A stretch of DNA of 49,812 nucleotides, from the NCBI GenBank assembly GCA_016178305.1, contig JACOTM010000117.1, positions 1-49,812 on the forward strand. Direction: 5' to 3'. A program made the position numbers and the translations under genes. Shown here in pieces: positions 1 to 6,994 of this stretch. Numbering within the stretch: the first letter of the stretch is position 1; each line of letters opens with the position of its first letter. Below the pieces are notes generated by a model. The model was given only the letters and a program-made list of their open reading frames with translations. It was not told where the DNA came from and did not search any database. Source of the DNA: Flavobacteriia bacterium (lineage in GTDB: Bacteria > Bacteroidota > Bacteroidia > Flavobacteriales_D > Crocinitomicaceae).

Positions 1-72
1 TAGAAAATCCAATTTCGATAATCCGCTATTTTTCCAGTCTTCAATCAACCTGAACATTTCGTCTTTTAACAT
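1..72 (-). CDS. N-terminal fragment of possible IS accessory protein (partial)
   Basis: An open frame runs off the left edge from an ATG at 72. The 24 visible residues begin MLKDEMFRLIEDWKNSGLSK. This resembles the start of small IS66-type accessory proteins (helix, then a 'W..SGLSK..F' turn as in a helix-turn-helix). The match is from memory of the family and rests on few residues. Its position next to a truncated marR gene fits the edge of an inserted element. It could instead be an unrelated small DNA-binding protein. Confidence 0.35.
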   Translation of the reverse strand, partial: MLKDEMFRLIEDWKNSGLSKLDFL

Positions 73-132
73 CTTTTCTTTTTTAAGCAAAGATCAAGAC
101 TATTTAATTTTTAGAAAAGATGTGCTTAGTCG

Positions 133-465
133 GGCGGATACCTACCTCAATACAATATTTTAAGAATATTAAGAGGAGCAAAAGGACAAATCAATGTTAA
201 CACAGTGAAAGAAAGGATGATTGAAAAATCTCCAAATACAACACGATTGATGGATAAACTTTTGTTAAAAAAATTTATTTCTAGAGAAAATTGTAGCAAT
301 GATAGAAGAGTTGTTTTTGTAGAAATTACACCAATTGGATTGGATGTATTAGCTAAAATTGATGTCAAATTTGCTAATAGTAAAATTACACCCAAAGGTT
401 TAACTGATGAAGAAGCAGAAACTTTAAGTAATTTATTAGATAAAATCAGGCTAGAGTATTATTGA
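133..465 (+). pseudogene. 5'-truncated MarR-family transcriptional regulator
   Basis: The frame is open from just after a TAG at 127-129 to a TAA-independent end at 465, and only a GTG at 205 could serve as start. Reading the open frame from 133 gives YLPQYNILRILRGAKGQINV and then the MarR winged-helix: a recognition helix with 'SPNTTRLMDKLLLKKFISR' and a wing with DRR, followed by the C-terminal helix. Real MarR proteins have about 35-45 further residues before the PQYNILRIL helix. Those are missing and are replaced by sequence of a different kind leading into a minus-strand reading frame at 72. I infer that an insertion removed or displaced the 5' end. The remnant probably cannot dimerise, since the N-terminal dimer helix is absent. 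Confidence 0.7.
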
Positions 466-1021
466 ATTTTTCACAATAATTAATGAAATTTTGAAAAATT
501 ATTTGCCCATGATTCCCTGATACTTCTGGGTGAAATTGAACTCCAAAAACAGGTAATTCAGTATGTTGCATCGCCTCGTTAATACAAACGTCTGAGGAAG
601 CTATTAACTTAAATCGGGGGGGGATAGATATCGTTTCGCAATGGTCTTCCATCATTTCTATTTCTGTAGGTAATTTGTCAAATAACAGACATTCTTCAAA
701 TACTTCTACTATTTGAAAATCACGGTCTTCACGCATTCTAGCACCATATCCACCAAATGTTAAACCTATAATTTGATGTCCAAAGCAAATGCCAAAAACA
801 GGAATAGTCGTTTCTTTGATCCATTTCATTTTCTGAAGATAAGGTGTCATATCCATTTCTGTTATGAGTAAAGGAGCACCAGAAATAATTACACCCAATT
901 TATGATGTAAATGCTCATTTGTGAAATCTAGAATTTTTACAGTTTCAAAATCCATAAATTCATCAACTATCCGTTCAATATACGGTGTTTTCTGACTTCC
1001 GCAATCAATTATTAGAATCAT
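446..1021 (-). CDS. Class I glutamine amidotransferase-like protein
   Basis: A 191-residue stand-alone GATase domain. The nucleophile elbow FGICFGHQ carries the catalytic Cys, and QFHPEV supplies the His and Glu of the triad. An early 'SGAPLL' stretch corresponds to the oxyanion strand. It resembles the glutaminase half of GMP synthase but lacks any synthetase domain, so its acceptor is unknown. The frame could be extended to 1075, but the ATG at 1021 starts the conserved strand (MILIIDCGS) and overlaps the stop of the upstream gene as ATGA, indicating translational coupling. Its 3' end overlaps the marR remnant tail by about 20 bp in the opposite orientation. Confidence 0.8.
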   Translation of the reverse strand: MILIIDCGSQKTPYIERIVDEFMDFETVKILDFTNEHLHHKLGVIISGAPLLITEMDMTPYLQKMKWIKETTIPVFGICFGHQIIGLTFGGYGARMREDRDFQIVEVFEECLLFDKLPTEIEMMEDHCETISIPPRFKLIASSDVCINEAMQHTELPVFGVQFHPEVSGNHGQIIFQNFINYCEKFNNTLA

Positions 1022-1641
1022 AAATCTATTAAACCTATTCCTTGTCGAACAATTGTTGCAACATCTCCCGTACAATCTACAATTGTTGAGGCATTTAAAT
1101 TACCTGCACCGCCGTCAATAATTAAGTCAATTTTATCATCCACCTCATATTTTTCATAAATAGCATAAGGATCAGCGAAGTAATCTTGTACCGTATCTTC
1201 TTCGTTATGTAGGGAAGTTGTTGCAATTGGATTCCCTAATTTTTCTACAATTTTTAGAATGATTTTATTATCAGGAATCCGAATCCCGATTTCTTTTTTG
1301 TTGGTATCAAAAATTCTTGGAACTTCATTGGTAGCGGTTAATATAAATGTAAAGGGTCCTGGAAAACTTTGTTTTAATAATTTAAAAGTTGGTCTATCGA
1401 TTTGTTTACAATAATCGGAAAGATTACTTAAATCGTGACAAATAATAGAGAAATTGGCCTTACTTAATTTAATTCCTTTCAGAGTCGCTAAATTTTGAAG
1501 TGCTTTTTTATTGTATAAATCACACCCCATACTGTAAACAGTGTCGGTAGGAAAAATGATGATGCCGCCTTTTTTTAACACTTCTACAACTTGATCAATT
1601 AAGCGAACATCAATATTGGAGGGATTTATTTCAATAAACAT
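1018..1641 (-). CDS. L-threonylcarbamoyladenylate synthase-like (YrdC/Sua5/YciO family)
   Basis: A 207-residue YrdC-fold protein. Family hallmarks are the N-terminal KKGGIIIFPTDTVYSMGCD, a lysine-rich segment (LKGIKLSK), FPGPFTFIL, the IGIRIPDN strand and the C-terminal STIVDCTG. In the family, TsaC/Sua5 makes threonylcarbamoyl-AMP for the t6A37 modification of ANN-decoding tRNAs. YciO paralogues have the same fold with an uncertain role, and the 'KGIKLSKANFSII' segment is closer to YciO-type proteins, so the exact reaction is not settled. It is coupled by a 4-bp ATGA overlap to the amidotransferase downstream. Confidence 0.8.
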   Translation of the reverse strand: MFIEINPSNIDVRLIDQVVEVLKKGGIIIFPTDTVYSMGCDLYNKKALQNLATLKGIKLSKANFSIICHDLSNLSDYCKQIDRPTFKLLKQSFPGPFTFILTATNEVPRIFDTNKKEIGIRIPDNKIILKIVEKLGNPIATTSLHNEEDTVQDYFADPYAIYEKYEVDDKIDLIIDGGAGNLNASTIVDCTGDVATIVRQGIGLIDL

Positions 1642-1644
1642 ATT

Positions 1645-2094
1645 TTATTTTTCGATATAAGGAATGTACGAATGTATATTTTTGTTTTTGTTTTGAATTT
1701 TTAAATTTTCGCTATCACATTTAATTATTTCAAAATCTTCTTTTTTTATTTGATCTTGATTGATATGATTTAATATTAAAACACCATTTTCAATTTTCCA
1801 TTGACCTTTAGAAATAGGTTGAATCTTATCAATTCCAGCTTTAGCAAATTTGGGGTCATTTAAAACGGTGTTAACCTCAAAATATCCTGACTTTTCGATA
1901 TGTAACATAACATCAGAACTCCCATCTGATTTTTCTTGAATTAATTTCCATTTTCCAACAATCGTATTTTCGGAGGATTCCTTAGATGATGTTATAGGAT
2001 TCTCATTTTTTATATCATTATTTCCACAAGAAACAATAATGAATATAAATGAAAGCAAACAAAATGTATTTTTCAAAAAGAAGGTATTTTTCAT
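1645..2094 (-). CDS. Lipocalin-like lipoprotein
   Basis: A 149-residue protein with a signal sequence ending in a lipobox-like SCG (residues about 22-24), then a polar linker. A compact beta-rich domain starts at 'IVGKWKLIQ' and continues with 'GYFEVN', 'GQWKIENGVLILNH'. The GKW...G.W.I...L.L pattern is typical of lipocalin-like (DUF4923/DUF5004-type) envelope lipoproteins of Bacteroidota. It is probably anchored in the outer membrane or periplasmic face. It lies 3 bp upstream of the YrdC-like gene on the same strand and may be co-transcribed. No ligand can be inferred. Confidence 0.65.
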   Translation of the reverse strand: MKNTFFLKNTFCLLSFIFIIVSCGNNDIKNENPITSSKESSENTIVGKWKLIQEKSDGSSDVMLHIEKSGYFEVNTVLNDPKFAKAGIDKIQPISKGQWKIENGVLILNHINQDQIKKEDFEIIKCDSENLKIQNKNKNIHSYIPYIEK

Positions 2095-2162
2095 TTTAAT
2101 TTGTTTTAATTGTTTGATTGAAAAATTTGGTTTAATTCAATCTGTAAAAATAAAAGTACAAA

Positions 2163-3281
2163 TTATTTGTATATATAACACGAAATAGCTCTGTGATCAC
2201 TGTAAATTTCTTTTTGAATTTTGAAATTTGCTGATTTTAAAGATTGTGAATGAAAAATATAATCAATTCTTCCTGCGGGTACTTTTCCAGCGTAAGTTGA
2301 TCCAATTCCTTTGACACAATTACGATAACTATCAATGAGTGTTTTATTAAATTGATTATAGGTATAAGACATTGGAGTATCATTAAAATCACCACAAATG
2401 ACTACTGGATAAGGAGAAGTTTCCATGTGTTCAATAACCGTTAAAGCTTGATCCGCTCTTTTGGGAAAGGCAATTCTCAATTTATCAACAATTTTTCGAA
2501 TAGCTGATTTTTGCTCTTGACTGTTAATGGGGTTGTCACCAAAAGCGGCATATTCATCTTGTTCAAATTTAATCGAGCGTAAATGAACATTGTAAATTCT
2601 TAAAGTATCCGTTCCTTTTACGATATCCGCATAAATACAATAATTATCATCATCATTATTTTCAATAACGACAGCTCCTTTTGCAATCATAGGATATTTT
2701 GAAAGCATTGCGATACCAAAATTTTGTCTTCCTTTTAATTTGTAACTGTATCTTTCATGATAATCTTTAATGCTTAAAGCTTTAATTAAATAATCTCTTG
2801 TAGGAAATTCAGTTGGTTTGTCTTGATGATAAAATTCTTGAAAACAAATTACATCTGGATTTTCGCGTTCAATGTAATGAAAAATCGAATCTCTATTTTC
2901 ATATTTTTCACTCATCGTCCAATTGTAAAGATCAAATAAACGAACATTGTAACTCATTATATGAAAACAATTTTCTTTTGCTGGAATTGTGTCTGGTTCT
3001 GAACCTAAAGTAAACATTCTGAAATGTAATTTTCCTCCAATAAGCAATACAATTAATGTGATAATTGCCCATTTTGATTTTGCCAATATCCAGATAAATA
3101 ATAATAGTAGTGTACAAATTAAAATAATTGGATAAGCTAATCCGAAAAAAGGTAAAATCCAAAAAGTACTTGGATAAACAAAAGGACATAAATACGCTAA
3201 AAGCAAGCAGCATAAACAAATAATTGTCAATACTTTAAAAAGAGAGGCGAATCGAAATATTTTTTTTAATATGTTAGCCAT
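2163..3281 (-). CDS. Membrane-anchored endonuclease/exonuclease/phosphatase family protein
   Basis: A 372-residue protein. The first about 100 residues hold two or three hydrophobic helices, and the rest is an EEP (DNase I-like) domain. Visible active-site motifs, in order, are SYNVRLFD (metal-binding Asn), CFQEF (catalytic Glu), NVHLRS (His), CGDFND (Asp/Asn), RIDYIF and the terminal SDHRAIS (Asp-His). All catalytic residues appear present. The family contains nucleases and phosphodiesterases acting on nucleic acids, lipids or sugars, and the substrate is not readable here. The start overlaps the stop of the rhomboid gene by 8 bp. It is the last gene of the mutL-rhomboid-rhomboid operon, an order recalled as common in Flavobacteriia. 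Confidence 0.85.
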   Translation of the reverse strand: MANILKKIFRFASLFKVLTIICLCCLLLAYLCPFVYPSTFWILPFFGLAYPIILICTLLLLFIWILAKSKWAIITLIVLLIGGKLHFRMFTLGSEPDTIPAKENCFHIMSYNVRLFDLYNWTMSEKYENRDSIFHYIERENPDVICFQEFYHQDKPTEFPTRDYLIKALSIKDYHERYSYKLKGRQNFGIAMLSKYPMIAKGAVVIENNDDDNYCIYADIVKGTDTLRIYNVHLRSIKFEQDEYAAFGDNPINSQEQKSAIRKIVDKLRIAFPKRADQALTVIEHMETSPYPVVICGDFNDTPMSYTYNQFNKTLIDSYRNCVKGIGSTYAGKVPAGRIDYIFHSQSLKSANFKIQKEIYSDHRAISCYIYK

Positions 3282-4194
3282 TTTTACTTTGTTTGAATAA
3301 GAAGTCTTTTTCTGCTTTTGTTAAAGATTCATATCCTGATTTTGAAATTTTATCTAAAATAATATCTGTTTGTTCTTGTTTTTGTTTTTTGTTCATGTTA
3401 TACTCTTCATCAGAAACAAAAGAAGTACTTCTTCCTCCTTTTTGAACTTTCATTTTGGGTTGATTTTGACCGAAAAGCTTTTTAAAAAATGCCCCGATCG
3501 ATTCGATAAATCTTTGAAACATAGTTAATATATTATTTTTATGATGAATTTTTTTAATAGATAATATTCCAATTAATGCTCCGCCAATATGGGCGAAATG
3601 TGCCGTTCCATCCGTTTTTCCCAAGCTGAACAAATCAACGAATAAAAAGATTAATGCTAAAATAATTATTTTAACAGGAAAAATTCCAAAAAAGTTAACT
3701 TCTAAATTTGGCCTGTAAAATGCTAAGGCAGCAAAAATTCCTAATACAGCTCCAGAAGCACCAACAATAAAAGTAGAATTAATTTGAGGGAAAATTATTT
3801 GTGCTAAAATTTCTAAAATACTCCCTGAAATTCCACAGAGTAAATAAGTATAGACTAATTTTTTTGAATTAAATATTTGTTCAAACATTTTTCCTGCAAC
3901 ATAAAGCATCAGCATATTTGATAATAAGTGAAAGAAGCTAAAATGTGTAAATGTGTTTGTTACAATTGTAATTGGAAAATAATATAGATACGATAAATCG
4001 GTTTTAAGAACAAAGAAATTATTAATTTCTCCCATCAAATTTAACAACGTTAATCCACCAAATAATCTAACAATAACTTCTAGAAAACTTAGAAATAAAT
4101 AAACAATTAGATTCGCAAGAATCAAGCGAACAGTTGCACCACCAAACTTTATGTGATGTCTCAATAAATCAACAAATGTTTCTTGTCTATTCAT
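3274..4194 (-). CDS. Rhomboid family intramembrane serine protease (with cytosolic tail)
   Basis: About 306 residues with six or seven hydrophobic segments. The catalytic serine lies in the GASG motif (Ser about 147 from the ATG) and the histidine in HFAHIGG (about 202), with the upstream HFSFFHLLSNM helix also present. After the membrane core a charged tail of about 90 residues ends in a short helical motif ('SKSGYESLTKAEKDFLF'), a domain often appended to Bacteroidota rhomboids. I chose the ATG at 4194 because it overlaps the preceding stop as TAATG; the alternative TTG at 4200 is unlikely. Rhomboids cleave transmembrane helices of other membrane proteins; the targets are unknown. Confidence 0.88.
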   Translation of the reverse strand: MNRQETFVDLLRHHIKFGGATVRLILANLIVYLFLSFLEVIVRLFGGLTLLNLMGEINNFFVLKTDLSYLYYFPITIVTNTFTHFSFFHLLSNMLMLYVAGKMFEQIFNSKKLVYTYLLCGISGSILEILAQIIFPQINSTFIVGASGAVLGIFAALAFYRPNLEVNFFGIFPVKIIILALIFLFVDLFSLGKTDGTAHFAHIGGALIGILSIKKIHHKNNILTMFQRFIESIGAFFKKLFGQNQPKMKVQKGGRSTSFVSDEEYNMNKKQKQEQTDIILDKISKSGYESLTKAEKDFLFKQSKNG

Positions 4195-4949
4195 TACCAA
4201 AAGTTTTTTCGATCTGTTTTACGCCAAATGAGGATAATTATTATTCCTGTAATAGCTCCACCGATGTGAGCCAAATGATTTACATTATCATTAATATCAA
4301 TTTTAAAACTTTTATATAATTCAAATAAGATATAACCTCCAATAAGAAATTTTGCTTTAATAGGAATAGGAGGAAATAATAATACTAATTCTGTATTTGG
4401 AAAAAGTAAAGCAAAACCTGCTAAAACGCCAAATATTGCCCCAGAAGCACCTAAAGATGAAGAATCAATAGCTGAGTTATAACTCTTGATTAAATTCATA
4501 TTCTCTGTAGAAAAGAAATTCAAATTAGGGTCAAATGATCTATTATTAATATCTAAAATATCAATTCCATTTACAGCTAAATGATGTTTTAAATTTGTAA
4601 TTTCATTAAAACCAATTATTTGATCCAATACTGAAGCCCCAATACCACAAAGAATATAAAAAATGAAGAATTTTTTTGGTCCCCATAATCGTTCTAAAAA
4701 AGATCCGAATAAGACTAGGACATACATATTTAAAATTATATGAAAAATATCAACCCTACTATGCATAAACATATTAGTCACTAATTGATATGGTTGAAAT
4801 TTTGGCGATAATATGTTATATTGACTTAATGTGTTAAATAAATCTATTGTACCAAATTGAAATAATAAATTTGAAACAATATATAACATTACATTTAACA
4901 ATAAAATGTTTTTTGTAACTTGAGGTATGTTGTTTAAAAATGAAAACAT
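4194..4949 (-). CDS. Rhomboid family intramembrane serine protease
   Basis: 251 residues with the catalytic dyad intact: Ser169 in SSLGASGA and His228 in HLAHIGG. It also has the conserved HIILNMY helix and the 'WGPKKFFIFYILCGIGASV' segment. A loop of about 50 residues between helices (residues 112-163) is longer than in minimal rhomboids and is predicted extracytoplasmic. There is no extra C-terminal domain, unlike the next gene, so the pair are diverged paralogues rather than a recent duplication. It lies 3 bp after mutL and is translationally coupled to the second rhomboid by a 1-bp overlap. Confidence 0.88.
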   Translation of the reverse strand: MFSFLNNIPQVTKNILLLNVMLYIVSNLLFQFGTIDLFNTLSQYNILSPKFQPYQLVTNMFMHSRVDIFHIILNMYVLVLFGSFLERLWGPKKFFIFYILCGIGASVLDQIIGFNEITNLKHHLAVNGIDILDINNRSFDPNLNFFSTENMNLIKSYNSAIDSSSLGASGAIFGVLAGFALLFPNTELVLLFPPIPIKAKFLIGGYILFELYKSFKIDINDNVNHLAHIGGAITGIIIILIWRKTDRKNFW

Positions 4950-4952
4950 AAT

Positions 4953-6794
4953 TTAAAATCTATTTGCTATTTCGTCTAATGTAATTGTTTGCATAATTTT
5001 TTTCCCATTGGGAGAGAAGGCGTGTTCAGAGCAATTAAATAATTGATCGATTAAGGCTTCAATTGATTCTTTATTGGTAATCAAATTTTTCTTTTTTGAA
5101 GATGATGCCGCTATTGTTTGAATTAAGACATGTGCAATATCGCCTTTTTCAATTTCTCGGTATGAGATATTATCTAGGATAGAATCTATACAATCATTGA
5201 TACTTTCTTCTTGTAAAATTGAAGGAACCGCTTTTAAAAGCATATTGTTTTCTTCAAAATCGACACTAAATCCTAAACGATTTAACATGGTTTGATTTGA
5301 ATTCCAATGATTTTTTTCATTTGCTGAAATCTCCTTTTCATAAGGAAATAATAATTGTTGGGAATGAATTGGATTTGAAATAAAAGCTCCCATCATTTGA
5401 TCAAAAATAATTCGTTCATAAGCTCTGCGGTACTGAATAGCAAGCAATCCTGATTTGCAAGTTGTGATAATAAAATTGCCACGCAAGATGTATTCTTTGG
5501 AAGAATTACTTAAATCCTCAAATTCAATTTCTTGTATTTGTTGTTCAACAGGTTCTTCTTTGATTTGGTAAAAATTATTCCAATCTTGTTGATTGACTTC
5601 TTTGTTTCCAAATCCTTCTGATTTAATTGCTGAAGTAAATCCATAATTTGACGAGCTTCCAGATTTTGAAGGATTCGTTGTACTTGAAGAAAAAGGATTG
5701 TAATTGGTATTAACTTTGACAACAGGTTCAACAGGAATTTCATTTTTCATTGAGAAAGGTAAGTCAAAACTAGTTTCTCTTTCAAAATCAAGAGTAGGTG
5801 CGACATTGTATTTTCCCAATGCTTGTCGAATACTACTAACTAAAATAGCATAAATTAAGCGATCTTCTTCAAATTTTATTTCTGTTTTTGTTGGATGAAC
5901 ATTTACGTCTATTTTCTGTGGATCAACTGTTAAATATAAAAAATAACTAGGATGTGATTTGTGTTGTATCAGACCATCAAATGCTTTTGTAATTGCATGA
6001 TGAAAAAAAGAGTCTTTAAAAAAACGATTGTTGACAAATAAAAATTGCTCACCGCGTGTTTTTTTAGCGAACTCTGGTTTTCCAACAAATCCTTTAATTT
6101 CAACAATATCTGTATTTTCTTCAATAGGAACTAATTTATCATTTGAAGTTTTACCAAGAACATCAATAATTCGTTTTTTCAGAACTACGGAAGGTAGATT
6201 GTAAATTTCACTTTCATTATGTTTTAATGTAAATGAAACTTCAGGATGCGTTAATACGATGCGTTCAAATTCATCTGTAATGTGATTAAATTCAACATTT
6301 TCAGACTTTAAAAAATTTCTTCTAGCAGGAACATTATAGAATAAATTTTTCACTTCAAAAGAAGAGCCTACGGGGCATACAAAAGGTTCTTGTTGCGTAA
6401 CTTTACTTCCTTCAATTTGCAATATAGTTCCAACTTGGTCTTCTTCTTGTTTTGTTTTTAATGTCACATGGGCAATGGCGGCAATTGAAGCCAAAGCTTC
6501 TCCTCGAAACCCCTTCGTTGTTAAAGCGAATAAATCCTCTGCTTTAGAAACTTTACTTGTAGCATGTCTTTCAAAGCACATTCGCGCATCAAAAATAGAC
6601 ATTCCTTTTCCGTTATCAACGATTTGAATCAAAGTCTTACCAGCATCTTTAATAAATACATCAACTTTTGAAGCTCCTGCATCTATCGCATTTTCAACCA
6701 TTTCTTTTATGACTGAAGCAGGTCTTTGAATAACTTCTCCCGCTGCAATTTGATTGGCAATGTGATCGGGTAATAATTTTATTACATCACTCAT
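4953..6794 (-). CDS. mutL: DNA mismatch repair protein MutL
   Basis: 613 residues, normal length for Bacteroidota MutL. The GHKL ATPase head is intact: MVENAIDAGAS (catalytic Glu), IVDNGKGM, and KGFRGEALASI, followed by the ribosomal S5-like fold with VNVHPTKTEIKF. A low-complexity Ser/Asn/Pro linker spans residues about 345-400. The C-terminal dimerisation domain is recognisable (SGLLAIQYRRAYERIIF, CSEHAFSPNGKK), but the endonuclease motif DQHA(x)2E(x)4E reads Q454-Y-R-R-A-Y-E-R-I-I-F-D, so the first Asp and last Glu are changed. In the family this motif binds the nicking metal. MutL couples MutS mismatch recognition to strand excision. First gene of the operon with two rhomboids and the EEP protein. 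Confidence 0.95.
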   Translation of the reverse strand: MSDVIKLLPDHIANQIAAGEVIQRPASVIKEMVENAIDAGASKVDVFIKDAGKTLIQIVDNGKGMSIFDARMCFERHATSKVSKAEDLFALTTKGFRGEALASIAAIAHVTLKTKQEEDQVGTILQIEGSKVTQQEPFVCPVGSSFEVKNLFYNVPARRNFLKSENVEFNHITDEFERIVLTHPEVSFTLKHNESEIYNLPSVVLKKRIIDVLGKTSNDKLVPIEENTDIVEIKGFVGKPEFAKKTRGEQFLFVNNRFFKDSFFHHAITKAFDGLIQHKSHPSYFLYLTVDPQKIDVNVHPTKTEIKFEEDRLIYAILVSSIRQALGKYNVAPTLDFERETSFDLPFSMKNEIPVEPVVKVNTNYNPFSSSTTNPSKSGSSSNYGFTSAIKSEGFGNKEVNQQDWNNFYQIKEEPVEQQIQEIEFEDLSNSSKEYILRGNFIITTCKSGLLAIQYRRAYERIIFDQMMGAFISNPIHSQQLLFPYEKEISANEKNHWNSNQTMLNRLGFSVDFEENNMLLKAVPSILQEESINDCIDSILDNISYREIEKGDIAHVLIQTIAASSSKKKNLITNKESIEALIDQLFNCSEHAFSPNGKKIMQTITLDEIANRF

Positions 6795-6847
6795 TTCAAA
6801 GGATCATTTATTAAAACCATATTTTAACTCAAAAATTGAATATCAAA

Positions 6848-6855
6848 CAAAAATA
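6848..6855 (-). promoter_or_regulatory. Possible -7 element for mutL operon
   Basis: Reads TATTTTTG on the minus strand, matching the Bacteroidota -7 consensus TAnnTTTG, about 55 bp upstream of the mutL ATG. No clear TTG at -33 is visible, so this is a weak call. Confidence 0.3.
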
Positions 6856-6994
6856 ACTATTCTATTAATTTTTCAGAAACTAAAGGTCAATTATTATTCC
6901 ATAGTTTTCAACCTTGACAAATTGTCAGAAATTTGGATAAAATCCAATGATTTACAATGATTTGTTGTAACTTGTAATCGAAAATACTATTCGA

